Source: Bradyrhizobium diazoefficiens USDA 110 (lineage in GTDB: Bacteria; Pseudomonadota; Alphaproteobacteria; Rhizobiales; Xanthobacteraceae). Taken from it: DNA of 64,000 bases. The position numbers and the translations under genes were made by a program. A model generated the notes under the pieces. The model was not told the DNA's origin and did no database searches. It worked only from the letters and a program-made list of their open reading frames with translations. This document shows positions 21,311 to 31,426 of this stretch, piece after piece (position 1 is the stretch's first letter; the number at the start of each line of letters is the position of its first letter). The stretch covers positions 7,054,001-7,118,000 of the forward strand of contig NC_004463.1 of assembly GCF_000011365.1 (NCBI RefSeq). Reading direction: 5' to 3'.

Positions 21311-22247
21311 TTTCGTGGATCCCTGGACCAGGAGCCCATTTCTTTCGCATCTTCAAAAGGAACGTCTGGGACGCATCTGCAGACAGCGCGGCTTCGCGCG
21401 GCGTCCAGTTGGCGTCGTGCATATCCATGTCAGCATCCATCTCGATGTGGCAGGCAAACGGACTGTTGAAGTACCAGAACCAGTTCGAGCCTAGGATGTG
21501 ACGACCAGGTCCCCAGAACGCCTGGTAGCCCTTTTCCGCGAAGCGGTAACCGTTGGTGATCATCTCCGACGGGCCGCCGAAATGGAACGTGAAGTGCTCG
21601 ACGCCGTGCATATGCGGCGGCGCCGCAATCAGGAAGTGGGTGTGATGGTCGAGCGACCCCGCCGGTTGCAGAAACGGACCGGTTGAGGTGAAGCGATCCG
21701 TGCAGCGAAAGCCCAGCCGATTGACGTAGAAGGCCTCCGCCTTCAGCACGTCGGGAACGAAATACACCACGTGCGACAGCGAGCGCGGGCGGATCACCGT
21801 ACCGGGCGGCGGCACGCCGAGGCTGTTGACGGGACGGAAGACCACGCCACCCGGTGCATTGGAAATTTCGCTCGGCAGCGCGAAAGGCCGGCGCACGGTC
21901 ACGCGAAAGCCGATGACGAAATTCGAATCATCGATCGATTCGATCGAGCCGTCAGGCAGCACCCGGACTTCGCGATCCCGGCGCAATTCCGCGGCAATCG
22001 CCTGCAGCGTCGCGCCGTCGGCGACGCCCATCATGGTCTTGCGCAGGCGGCAGCCCGGCGCAGGCGGCGCGGGCAGCCTCGGATTGTCCTCGCGTGCGAT
22101 CACGACCGATGTGCCGTCAATCGCCTCGAACCGTCCGCCGGCCTCCGAGACGTCGACGGGCGTCAGCCCATAGTCGGTGAGGAAGCGTGCGGTACCGGGC
22201 ACGTCATCCACGCCGAAGATCAAACTGTCCAAACCAACGATTTTCAT
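21294..22247 (-). CDS. VOC-family extradiol ring-cleavage dioxygenase
   Basis: A 317-residue, two-module vicinal-oxygen-chelate protein, the length of type I extradiol dioxygenases. The N-terminal module begins IVGLDSLIFGVDDV. The C-terminal module carries the expected Fe(II) ligands: His in LSHVVYFVPDVL, His in GVEHFTFHFGG and Glu in ACHIEMDADMD. It would open a catecholic ring next to one hydroxyl. It is immediately downstream of the alpha/beta hydrolase gene and overlaps the Rieske gene, the classic arrangement of a meta pathway. Confidence 0.88.
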   Translation of the reverse strand: MKIVGLDSLIFGVDDVPGTARFLTDYGLTPVDVSEAGGRFEAIDGTSVVIAREDNPRLPAPPAPGCRLRKTMMGVADGATLQAIAAELRRDREVRVLPDGSIESIDDSNFVIGFRVTVRRPFALPSEISNAPGGVVFRPVNSLGVPPPGTVIRPRSLSHVVYFVPDVLKAEAFYVNRLGFRCTDRFTSTGPFLQPAGSLDHHTHFLIAAPPHMHGVEHFTFHFGGPSEMITNGYRFAEKGYQAFWGPGRHILGSNWFWYFNSPFACHIEMDADMDMHDANWTPREAALSADASQTFLLKMRKKWAPGPGIHENGDYV

Positions 22248-22272
22248 TCTTCCTCTCCGGAAATGCCGGCGT

Positions 22273-23430
22273 TCAACTGGTGCGACCGCTTATTGTCTCG
22301 GCCACCCAATCCGCGATGTACTGGCCCGCATTGATGCTGTTGTCGAAGCTCGCATGCTGGGCGCCGCCTTCACGGTCGGTGACGACCTTGAGCTCGCGCT
22401 TGGGACTGTTCACGAGATGCTCGTAAGTACGCTCCGCCCAATGCAGCGGAATCTGCGAGTCCTTCTCGCCATGGGTCACGAGGAAGGGCACCCTGATGCG
22501 GTCCAGGATGCCGTCGAGATGAACGTTCTCGGCAATCGCCACGAAATCGTCCTGATCCTTGGCGCCCCAGACCCAGCGCACGTGTGCCCAATAATGCGGG
22601 ACAGGGAAACTGCCTTCCTTCTGGAGCCGCTTCTTCTGCACATCGCGCCAGTCATGATTGGCGCCCCAGGCGACGCCGCAGGCGAAGCGCGGCTCGAAGG
22701 CAACGGCGCGCGGACAAAAATAGCCGCCGAGCGAAACGCCTTCCAAACCGATCCGCTTGGGATCGACGTCAGCTCGCGTCTCGAGCCAGTCAACCACCCG
22801 GCTCGCCCAATGCTCGCTGTCATAGCGCGCCGTCATTCCATGCAGGCGGAGGGCCTCGCCGGATCCCGGCTGATCGATCACGAGCGAGGAAACCCCGCGC
22901 CTGGCAAGCCAGGCCGGCAAGCCGACGCGGTACTTCATCTCCTTCGTGGAATCGAGACCGTTGACCTGAACCAGGAGCGGAGCCGGACCTTCAACTCCTT
23001 CGGCTTGCACGAAAAGACCGGCGATGTGGGCACCCTCATAGGGGATCTCGACACGCGCGCAATTCTCCTTGGCCAGGGTGACGCCCTTGGCGAACACGTC
23101 GAGAAAACGGCGGTAGAGTTCAAGGCGGCCCGACGCACCATGGGCCTGCAGCCGTTCGCAAGTAATCAGATAGGTGGCGGCGCGTCCGTATTTTTCGCCC
23201 GCGGAGAGCAACCGTCCGCGCGCCTCATCCTCGGCCGCGAGATCGCAGAGCTTGTCGGCCATGCGCGACCAGGTCTCGCGGAAGGCTGCCGTACCTGCGG
23301 CATCGGGCTGGCGCGCCGCCTCCTGCAGAGGCGCGCACATCTCCTCGATCTCGCCGATCCTGGCCCCCATTTCGATCGCAAGATCGACCGAGAGGTTCCA
23401 GACGTAGTTCGTCGGAAAATACCTGAACAT
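22273..23430 (-). CDS. Alpha/beta hydrolase (C-C hydrolase type, DHPON-hydrolase-like)
   Basis: A 385-residue serine hydrolase with a helical N-terminal cap of about 140 residues before the catalytic fold. The nucleophile is in GLEGVSLGGYFCPR, the acid probably in VTHGEKDSQIP, and the His in GGAQHASFDNS. The long N-terminal region and LVIDQPGSGEALRLHGM are like 2,6-dihydroxypseudooxynicotine hydrolase, which cleaves a carbon-carbon bond of a ring ketone. First gene of the leftward operon, divergent from the LysR gene. ATG 23430 is used; GTG 23442 is an alternative. Confidence 0.86.
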   Translation of the reverse strand: MFRYFPTNYVWNLSVDLAIEMGARIGEIEEMCAPLQEAARQPDAAGTAAFRETWSRMADKLCDLAAEDEARGRLLSAGEKYGRAATYLITCERLQAHGASGRLELYRRFLDVFAKGVTLAKENCARVEIPYEGAHIAGLFVQAEGVEGPAPLLVQVNGLDSTKEMKYRVGLPAWLARRGVSSLVIDQPGSGEALRLHGMTARYDSEHWASRVVDWLETRADVDPKRIGLEGVSLGGYFCPRAVAFEPRFACGVAWGANHDWRDVQKKRLQKEGSFPVPHYWAHVRWVWGAKDQDDFVAIAENVHLDGILDRIRVPFLVTHGEKDSQIPLHWAERTYEHLVNSPKRELKVVTDREGGAQHASFDNSINAGQYIADWVAETISGRTS

Positions 23431-23547
23431 TGACCTACTCACGGCGCACGAGCGGTGCGCCCCTGGACGTTCTTCCCGATGCTCAGGTAGCGCCCTTTAA
23501 CTCCTCTGAAAAATTGATTATTAACATCCCAGATATTGATTTCATAA

Positions 23548-24477
23548 ATGGATCATCAGACCTCGGCGATGCGCTTCAACAACAAGTTCGATCTCAACCT
23601 TCTGGTCGCCCTCGATCATCTGCTGCACTTGCGCAGCGTCAGCGGGGCGGCGGCACGCATGAATGTGACGCAGTCCGCGATGAGCAACGCCCTACTTCGC
23701 CTCCGCAACTACTTCGATGACGAGCTTCTGGTGAAGATCGGGCGCAAGATGGAGCTCACGCCACGGGCCGAGGCGCTGAAGGATTCCATCAGGGACTTGC
23801 TGGTCCGGGTCGACTGGACGATCGCTTCAACGTCGGAATTCGATCCGGCTCAGTCCGACCGCTGCTTCAAGATCCTCGCGTCCGACTACACCATGGCGAC
23901 CCTGGTGCCGGCGCTGCTTGCGCGCTGCGAAGCGGCTGCTCCCGGCATTCGCTTCGACTTCCTCCAGCAGGTGCAGGCTCCCGAACGCGCCCTGGAACGG
24001 GGCGACGTGGACCTGCTCATTATCCCGCGAGAGTTCAGCTCAAAACTTCACCCTTCGGAGGTCATTGTCGAGGAGGACTTTTGCGCCATCGCCTGGAGCA
24101 AGGGGAAGTTCGCACGAGGAAAGCTTTCGCGCAGCGACTACACCAAGGCATCACATGTTGTGATGCGGCCGGCTATCGCGACTCAATCCCTGGAGACGCG
24201 CTACCTGGAGCAGGGCGGAGTGACGCGCAACGAGGCGATTTCGACCTACGCCTTCACCGCAATTCCACATCTGGTTGTAGGAACCAATCGCATCGCCACC
24301 TTGCATCGGAGGCTCGCGAAACTTGCGCAGCGAAGCCTCCCGATTCGCATCATCGAGCTGCCGGTGTCATTGCCGATCATGCAGCAATGCGTGCAGTGGC
24401 ACCGCTACCGCTCGAATGACGCCGGCCTGATCTGGCTGCGCGACACCATGCGGGCCGCCGCTCTCGAGTTGCGTTAG
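23548..24477 (+). CDS. LysR-family regulator (NodD/NahR-like subgroup)
   Basis: A 309-residue regulator. Its N-terminal helix-turn-helix (SVSGAAARMNVTQSAMSNAL, then RNYFDDELLVKIG) opens with FDLNLLVALDHLL, the style of the NodD, NahR and LinR subgroup that senses aromatic inducers. The second ATG (23569) is an alternative start. It is divergent from the alpha/beta hydrolase gene; the roughly 117-bp gap is AT-rich (around TTGATTATTAACATCCCAG) and should hold its operator and promoter. It probably controls the whole leftward operon. Confidence 0.92.
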   Translation: MDHQTSAMRFNNKFDLNLLVALDHLLHLRSVSGAAARMNVTQSAMSNALLRLRNYFDDELLVKIGRKMELTPRAEALKDSIRDLLVRVDWTIASTSEFDPAQSDRCFKILASDYTMATLVPALLARCEAAAPGIRFDFLQQVQAPERALERGDVDLLIIPREFSSKLHPSEVIVEEDFCAIAWSKGKFARGKLSRSDYTKASHVVMRPAIATQSLETRYLEQGGVTRNEAISTYAFTAIPHLVVGTNRIATLHRRLAKLAQRSLPIRIIELPVSLPIMQQCVQWHRYRSNDAGLIWLRDTMRAAALELR

Positions 24478-24486
24478 CTCGATACA

Positions 24487-24514
24487 CAAAAAGCCGGCGC
24501 ATTTTGCGCCGGCT
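24487..24514 (-). terminator. Rho-independent terminator (mainly for the outer-membrane protein RNA upstream of lysR end)
   Basis: A perfect 10-bp stem, AGCCGGCGCA/TGCGCCGGCT, with a three-base loop. On the minus strand it is followed by a T run (AAAAA on the plus strand at 24488-24492). It lies between the convergent LysR gene and the outer-membrane protein gene, and terminates the latter best. For the plus strand the U tract is weak. Confidence 0.75.
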
Positions 24515-24564
24515 CGCTATCGACGTCCATCGCGGGGCAGATCAGGTTCCTTGGCAATATCCGA

Positions 24565-25542
24565 TCAGTGCTTGCCCGGCATGGCGCCCGGCGGCGGTGC
24601 CGGCACCCAGATCGGGAATGCCACGTTGGCCCAAACGGTGTCGGCCTTGGTACCGTTCTCCACGTAGAACGTGTGCTGGTAGTTCAGGTTGATCTGCATC
24701 GTCCCCAGGTCATAGGACAGCGACGGCCCAAAGTTCAGGGACCGGAGCCGATTGCCGTCCTGGATTCCTGCGGCATTGAATGCCTTGATCCCGTTCACGG
24801 TATCGTCGGTATATTGCTGGGTGTAGCCACCGACGATGCCGGCCTTCCACTTGCCAAAGTTGTAACCGGCGGTGAAATCGATCACCAGCGCATCGCCGCT
24901 CTTGTATTGCTGCATCATCTGCGTGAATGGATTGACCGATTCCGAGTTCGTTCCGTTGATCAGCAGTCGTGGCGCAACGGCGAATTCGAACCCTTTCGGA
25001 TCGGCATAACGATAGGCGACGGTCGGCGAGATGGTTGTGTAGTTGGTGCCCACATTGAGGGGTTTATTGGGAGAGTAGGTGCCTGTGTTCGGCATGATGT
25101 CGAGCCCGAGCGTAACGCTCTGCGTTGGCGACAGTGCCCAGTTCAGGATCACCGGTGAAATCGTCAGGTTCGCAAATCCGTTGGCCTGAAACGTCCCCCC
25201 GGGATTGGAATTGTCGAGGTGTACGTAGGGAACGACAAGCTGCGAATAGACATGAGCGCCAAAGAACTCGCCGGGATAGCTGGCGAGAAACCTGGCCGTC
25301 TCCGAAACCGCCGAAAGCTGAAATGGAATGGGCAGCTTGTTGCCGCTTCCATCATAGAGACCGTTCGCGCTCGTGTAGCTTGTCTGACTGATTGCAAAGA
25401 GGCCCGGGATTGGCGGGAACGCTCCAACGAAGATTCCCGGCGCGCCGGCCGGATAGTTGGTCACGCCGTTCTCTGCAGCCATTGCTCCGTTGACCGCACC
25501 GGCCAAGAGCATCATTGCGGAAAGCTTCAGTACTCGCTTCAT
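24565..25542 (-). CDS. Outer-membrane protein, MetA-pathway-of-phenol-degradation family
   Basis: A 325-residue exported beta-barrel-type protein. ATG 25542 follows a GGGGGG run and opens a Sec signal (MKRVLKLSAMMLLAGAVNGAMA). The mature part alternates hydrophobic and polar residues and ends in aromatic/hydrophobic strands (VTLGLDIMPNTGTYS, TISPTVAYRYADPKGFEFAV). This fits the Phenol_MetA_deg family, found beside many aromatic-degradation operons and thought to help hydrophobic substrate entry. It is convergent with the LysR gene and separated from the main operon by it, so it has its own promoter. Confidence 0.85.
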   Translation of the reverse strand: MKRVLKLSAMMLLAGAVNGAMAAENGVTNYPAGAPGIFVGAFPPIPGLFAISQTSYTSANGLYDGSGNKLPIPFQLSAVSETARFLASYPGEFFGAHVYSQLVVPYVHLDNSNPGGTFQANGFANLTISPVILNWALSPTQSVTLGLDIMPNTGTYSPNKPLNVGTNYTTISPTVAYRYADPKGFEFAVAPRLLINGTNSESVNPFTQMMQQYKSGDALVIDFTAGYNFGKWKAGIVGGYTQQYTDDTVNGIKAFNAAGIQDGNRLRSLNFGPSLSYDLGTMQINLNYQHTFYVENGTKADTVWANVAFPIWVPAPPPGAMPGKH

Positions 25543-26005
25543 AGTCCCCCCATGCGCGATCGTCCTCGCAAGCGAGGTCGCGGGCGTCATCCCCAAGTTC
25601 ATTCATTCGTGCCGACGCGCCATCGACCGTCGGAATGGCGTCATATTCCGCGAGCGCCTGTCATTCGTAAAATTGATCTTTGAAATCCAAACTATTTATT
25701 GGAATGATGATTGAAGCTGCGATGCGCCTGGTGGATCCAGCGACATGTGAATCGCGTCCAAATAGCTCTGACTCACTCTGATGCGGTTCGGGGCGCTTCG
25801 ATTGGAAGAACCAGCACCATGCGTCAGGCACTCGGCCACTGCCGTCTGGTGCCGCTTAGGTTTGTTGTAAGTGTGCGTCCGTCCGGAGGCCTATGTGATC
25901 GCAGCTTTTGAAGCGCGAGCTGTCGTCGCTCGAATGCAAACCGCTACCAGTAGTCGGCACAGTTCGCGCCAAGAGCCGAGGCGCTACCGTCGGCGGCGAA
26001 AAATC
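25543..26005. other. Gene-free stretch before the repeat
   Basis: No ORF here resembles a protein, and codon use looks random. The promoter of the outer-membrane protein gene probably lies in the AT-rich segment 25670-25710. The rest looks like decayed sequence continuous with the gene remnants to its right. Confidence 0.5.
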
Positions 26006-26144
26006 GCACGAGATCGTAGTTTGGGGTACGAAATCGCGAAAATGGTGGAGAGAGTGTCAGTCAATCCCCATTGAAAGACAAAGCATTTTCGACCTTCCTA
26101 GACCAAAACCCACCGTTTGAGCTACTGCCAAAATCGAATTCCGC
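26006..26144. repeat. Dispersed degenerate repeat, copy B
   Basis: This matches 15754-15893 in the same orientation, with the same core (GAGAGTGTCAGTCAATCCC ... CCAAAACCCACCGTT). Here it sits in a region of decayed genes next to a CoA-transferase fragment. No terminal inverted repeats or target duplications were seen at its edges. Confidence 0.75.
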
Positions 26145-26355
26145 CTTCGACGAAACCTGTCCCGCGCAATGGCCCGTCATCGACAACACTGCCAGCAGGC
26201 GATGAAATTGCCGCCGTTCCGCTCAGCCTGATCGCGATCCTGATCGTGGCTCATCCAGGTTCTGGCCCAGCCCTTCAATGTTTGTCGGCGGTCGACGTCA
26301 AGAAGGAACCATAGCCCGGTTTCGCAAGGCAACGCGCCACGACGCTCCTGTTGCC

Positions 26356-26617
26356 TTAAATTGCGAGCGCTGGCATCGGTGCAGCAGAGAAGAACGAAGG
26401 ATCCATCGTCTTCAGTTCGCCAGCGATCCGCGACGGCGGATAGTCCATCTGCTCGAGCACATCCCTGCGGACGTCTATACCCGGAGCGACTTCCGTCAAC
26501 ACCATGCCGTTCGAAGTGATCTCAAATACCGCCCGTTCCGTGATGATCGTTGCGGTCTGACCGCGCGCCACGCCTTGCGCGACTTTGTATGTGATGTGGT
26601 CGGCCTGCCTTACAAAC
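26356..26617 (-). pseudogene. C-terminal fragment of an acyl-CoA:carboxylate CoA-transferase (Pct/YdiF type)
   Basis: The minus strand reads about 85 residues matching the end of propionate/3-oxoacid CoA-transferases: RQADHITYK, then TATIITERAVFEITSNGMVL, TEVAPGIDVRRDVLEQMDYPP and LKTMDPSFF. The frame is closed on the upstream side by TAG near 26620, and the catalytic N-terminal four-fifths of the usual 520 or so residues is absent. It cannot be functional. Its 5' edge coincides with the start of AbiEii-like sequence on the other strand, marking a recombination or deletion junction. Confidence 0.75.
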
Positions 26618-27334
26618 CCCTATTCGGACCAAGCGGCGTGCTCGGGCCCGATCCGCTGCCAGAAACTTGAGGAGCTTCTGGCCGCGAAACTGACGACACT
26701 GCTTTTCCGACGCAAGGCCCAGGACCTATTCGATCTGTTTTACTCGATCGTATTCAGCGGGGACTTTCCGGTCAGCCGCGCCGAGGTCGTGCGCACCTTC
26801 CTCAAGAAGTCCATCTACGACGCCGAAGCGCAACAAGCGCGAATGCAATTGCTTGCCGTCCCGCTTCAGCTCTTCCGCGGCCTTTGGGATGATCTTGTGA
26901 CGCCGAAAGCCAGTCGTATCACGTTTGACATGATACAGGGGCGCTTCGGCCCTCTCATCGAAGAACTCTTCGGCTTACTTGAGCCGGTAGTACCTCCCCG
27001 CATTATTGGCGGCGGCGCCCGACCTCCCTTGGTGCGCGCCTTCGGCTACGGCGGGAGCTTCATTCCCGCCGCGAGGCAAATCATCATTGAGGCAGGGCGA
27101 TCACTTACAATGATCGAGGCCGATTATCACGGCGTTCGGAGGCTGATGGAACCCTACAAGCTCGAATACAAGGTGCGTAAGAAGGACAACCGCGGCTTTG
27201 AATATTTCTGGGCCTATGATTGTACCGGTGGCCGCACGAGTGGACCTGGCATTAAAAGCTTCTTCTCCGACGAGCTCAGAAACATCACCGCGACCAACCG
27301 ATCATTCGCACCTCGGGATCAGGTTATGTTTTGA
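26585..27334 (+). pseudogene. C-terminal part of an AbiEii/AbiGii-type nucleotidyltransferase toxin
   Basis: From about 26666 the frame reads KLEELLAAKLTTLLFRRKAQ and DLFDLFYSIVF, the mid-protein signature of the AbiEii nucleotidyltransferase toxin family, and continues to 27334. A C-terminal region (LIEADYHGVRRLMEPYKLEY-like: MIEADYHGVRRLMEPYKLEY) resembles a ligand-binding WYL-like tail. The N-terminal catalytic core with the GG...DxD nucleotidyltransferase motif is missing, and the first 27 codons are unrelated read-through from the CoA-transferase fragment. No AbiEi antitoxin gene is next to it. It is best seen as a truncated remnant, though the tail is intact and could still be expressed. 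Confidence 0.7.
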
Positions 27335-27384
27335 GGCCACTCTTCATACGGCCCATAAGGCCGTCAAGCGTCTCGGGAGGACAA

Positions 27385-27465
27385 ATGAACAACAAGCCCG
27401 CGCCGCTTCTGCCGATCACAATGTCGAGAATAGACGTCCTGAAGGATCGAAAAAACACCGTTTGA
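27385..27465 (+). CDS. Possible 26-residue small ORF
   Basis: ATG 27385 has a good GGGAGGACAA ribosome-binding site and the frame runs 26 codons (MNNKPAPLLPITMSRIDVLK start). Its end overlaps a 9-bp inverted repeat, ACCGTTTGA (27457-27465) with TCAAACGGT (27489-27497). It lies between the toxin remnant and tRNA-Lys. It is not recognised and may be the leftover start of a deleted gene. Confidence 0.25.
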   Translation: MNNKPAPLLPITMSRIDVLKDRKNTV

Positions 27466-27523
27466 AAAACCGTTTTAGTTCGGTCGTCTCAAACGGTTCA
27501 CGAGGGTAAGTCCTTGAAGAACT

Positions 27524-27599
<76 letters not shown>

Positions 27600-27629
27600 G
27601 AAAGGCGGTGAATGCCTTGCGAGGCCGGT

Positions 27630-27658
27630 CGTTTAGCAAAGCGATCCGGGTCTGGCAA
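27630..27658 (-). promoter_or_regulatory. Putative sigma-70 promoter of tRNA-Lys
   Basis: On the minus strand TTGCCA (27653-27658) and TAAACG (27630-27635) are separated by 17 bases and end 30 bases before the tRNA 5' end. The -35 is close to consensus; the -10 is weak. Confidence 0.4.
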
Positions 27659-27766
27659 GCGATGTGGCGCATGTTTTCCAAGGTTCTTCCACAGGCCCAA
27701 GAAAGCGAAAAGCCGCTGGATTCCAGCGGCTTCGCCAAGGTTAATCCCTGGAAAGTCCAGGTTTGC

Positions 27767-28363
27767 TCAGAGCCGGCCCTCGCGATCCCGGTCCGGGCCG
27801 CCGTCACGGTCGAAACGGTCGCCATGGAAGTGGTCCATGCCGCGCTCCATCATGCGGTCCATGCCGCGTTCCATGAAGTGGCGGGGCGGGCCGTCCTCGC
27901 CGCCGCCGAACGGGCCGCGGTGACGGGTCAGCACGGCGAGGCGCCGCTTCTGGCCCTCGTCCAGGGTCTTGTAGAGGGGATCGGCGGCATCGGCGATCTT
28001 CTTCAGGGCCGCGGAGGAAGCCGCCATGTCCTCGGCGCGCTGGCGCAGGCCGGCGACCGGATCCTCCGGCTTGTCGGCGGCGCCGGGGGCGGCACTCATG
28101 CGCGCATTGGCGCGGTCGATGCGCAGCTTGGCGAATTCGCGCACGGCGGCCTCGACCGGCGGCCACAGCTTCTCCTGGTCGGCGTTGAGCTTCAGCCCGG
28201 CATGGACGGCGGCGATCCGCGCGTCGACAAAGGCGGCGCGGTCTTCCGGGTTCATCCGGACGTGGCGGAAATGCTCCATCCACGGGCGATGAAATTGGGC
28301 ATAGACCGCGCCCGAGCCGGCGATACTGAGCACGGCGATGGCTGCGATGGTGAATTTCCTCAT
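27767..28363 (-). CDS. Spy/CpxP-like periplasmic protein (LTxxQ family)
   Basis: A 198-residue exported protein. ATG 28363 follows a strong AGAGGAGG, and a signal peptide is clear (MRKFTIAAIAVLSIAGSGAVYA). The helical core contains ARIAAVHAGLKLNADQEKLW and YKTLDEGQKRRLAVL, two LTxxQ-like motifs of the Spy/CpxP periplasmic chaperone and metal-sensor family. The tail (from residue 160) is low-complexity, rich in Met, His, Arg and Asp with repeated MERGMD, and could bind metal or partner proteins. It stands alone, divergent from nothing obvious. Confidence 0.85.
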   Translation of the reverse strand: MRKFTIAAIAVLSIAGSGAVYAQFHRPWMEHFRHVRMNPEDRAAFVDARIAAVHAGLKLNADQEKLWPPVEAAVREFAKLRIDRANARMSAAPGAADKPEDPVAGLRQRAEDMAASSAALKKIADAADPLYKTLDEGQKRRLAVLTRHRGPFGGGEDGPPRHFMERGMDRMMERGMDHFHGDRFDRDGGPDRDREGRL

Positions 28364-28503
28364 GCGAACCTCCTCTGGAAGGATGCGCTGAGGATGGGCC
28401 CGGGGCATCTGACACGCAAATTACAACTTGGACAGGGAGGGCGTCCTTACGAAGATGTAACGCCTGATTTTTACCTCCAGCCGCAACCGGAAATCATTCG
28501 CAA

Positions 28504-28538
28504 CAAAAAATGGGCTTCCGCGCCTGGCACGGAAGCCC
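28504..28538 (-). terminator. Rho-independent terminator of dctP
   Basis: On the minus strand a 9-bp stem GGGCTTCCG/CGGAAGCCC with a nine-base loop is followed by ATTTTTT. It is 23 bases downstream of the TRAP binding-protein stop. Confidence 0.8.
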
Positions 28539-28560
28539 CTTCATTCATGCATCGTCCGGA

Positions 28561-29565
28561 TCAGTTCGTCGTGCTCTTCGATTCCTTCAGGAATTCGTCG
28601 ATCAGCGGCTGGCCGACGCGGCTCGCGGCATCCTTGTAGACCGGCTCCATCGCCTTGCGCATCGCCTCGTCCTGCTCCGGCGTGAGCTTGATGATCTCGC
28701 TCTTGCCGCCCTTCTTGATCTCGGCGAGCGCATCGTCGTTCTCCTTCTGCGACTGCGCGTTGTTGAAGTCGGTGGCTTCCTTCATCGCCTTCGACAGCTG
28801 GTCGCGAATGTCGGCCGGCAGGTCGTCCCAGAACTTCTTGTTCACGATCACGACGTAGCCGATGTAGCCGTGATTGGTCTCGGTGATGTACTTCTGCACC
28901 TCGTGCATCTTCTGGGTATAGATGTTCGACCAGGTGTTCTCCTGGCCATCGACCACGCCGGTCTGGAGCGCCTGGTAGACTTCCGAGAACGCCATCACCT
29001 GCGGCAGCGAACCGAGCGCCTTGAACTGGGCCTGCAGCACGCGCGAGGACTGGATGCGGAATTTGACGCCCTGGTAATCGGCCGGCGCGATCAGCTTCTT
29101 GTTGGCGCTCATCTGCTTGAAGCCGTTGTCCCAATAGGCAAGGCCAGTCATGCCCTTGGCGTCCAGGAGCTTGAGCAGCCGCGCGCCGAGCGGGCCTTCC
29201 GTCACCTTCCGCAGCGTCTTCAGGTCGGGAAGGATGTAGGGCAGATCGAACACCTCGAACTCGCGGATGCCGAGCGGGCCGAACTTGGAGTTGGACGGCG
29301 CCAGCATCTGCACGCTGCCGAGCTGAAGCGCCTCGAGCTCTTCCTTGTCCTTGTAGAGCGTCGAGTTCGGGTAGACCTCGACCTTGACCTTGCCGCCGGT
29401 GTACTTCTCGGCGAGCTCCTTGAACTTCTCCGACGCCTTGCCCTTCGGCGTATCGGTGGCGACGACGTGGCTGAACTTGATGATGATCGACGATTGGGCC
29501 GATGCCGGCATGGCCAAGCCAAGTGCCAGTGCCGCGACGGACGCCGCGATCGCGAAGGTGCGCAT
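28561..29565 (-). CDS. dctP: TRAP transporter substrate-binding protein (DctP family)
   Basis: A 334-residue periplasmic protein. GGGAGAGATC precedes ATG 29565; the signal peptide ends at PASAQ. Family features: IKFSHVVATDTPKGKASEKF at the mature start, GLAYWDNGFKQMS, the conserved FRIQSSRVLQAQFKALGS carboxylate-binding Arg segment, and GVVDGQENTWSNIY. It should bind a carboxylic acid such as a C4-dicarboxylate. No DctQ or DctM membrane subunit is adjacent: leuA lies upstream and the Spy-like gene downstream. The receptor must use membrane components encoded elsewhere. Confidence 0.92.
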   Translation of the reverse strand: MRTFAIAASVAALALGLAMPASAQSSIIIKFSHVVATDTPKGKASEKFKELAEKYTGGKVKVEVYPNSTLYKDKEELEALQLGSVQMLAPSNSKFGPLGIREFEVFDLPYILPDLKTLRKVTEGPLGARLLKLLDAKGMTGLAYWDNGFKQMSANKKLIAPADYQGVKFRIQSSRVLQAQFKALGSLPQVMAFSEVYQALQTGVVDGQENTWSNIYTQKMHEVQKYITETNHGYIGYVVIVNKKFWDDLPADIRDQLSKAMKEATDFNNAQSQKENDDALAEIKKGGKSEIIKLTPEQDEAMRKAMEPVYKDAASRVGQPLIDEFLKESKSTTN

Positions 29566-29701
29566 GATCTCTCCCTGTTGTTATTCTCTTGGGCTGCCCA
29601 ACGCGGGGCGCCTTATCCAATAGCCGCGAGCATCAATAGCGGCTGGGAGACCGAGCCGCTATTGGCCCTTAGCAGGGCAGCTATTCGCCACCACAACCGG
29701 C

Positions 29702-29781
29702 GTCATTCCGGGATGGTCCGAAGGACCAGACCCGGAATCTCGAGATTCCGGGTTCGCCTCTTCGAGGCGCCCCGGAATGAC
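29702..29781. repeat. Palindromic intergenic repeat (GTCATTCCGG type)
   Basis: An 80-bp imperfect palindrome bounded by GTCATTCCGG and CCGGAATGAC, with internal hairpins (CCCGGAATCTCGAGATTCCGGG and CGCCTCTTCGAGGCG). A longer relative is at 46830-46932. It lies in the dctP-leuA gap. Non-coding. Confidence 0.8.
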
Positions 29782-29793
29782 AAGCTTCGCTTG

Positions 29794-31356
<1,563 letters not shown>

Positions 31357-31426
31357 TACTAGATTCCTTTTGAGCTTTTGCGCCGTTCAGTGCTGGGCGC
31401 TTGAGGTGTCCGGTGATCTCGACCAA

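Noticed and set aside
19574..21469. A 631-codon open frame on the plus strand
   Set aside because: Antisense to the MFS, FAD hydroxylase and Rieske genes, which have recognisable motifs.
27457..27497. Inverted repeat ACCGTTTGA/TCAAACGGT next to tRNA-Lys as an attachment site
   Set aside because: It is outside the tRNA and no partner copy was found in the window.
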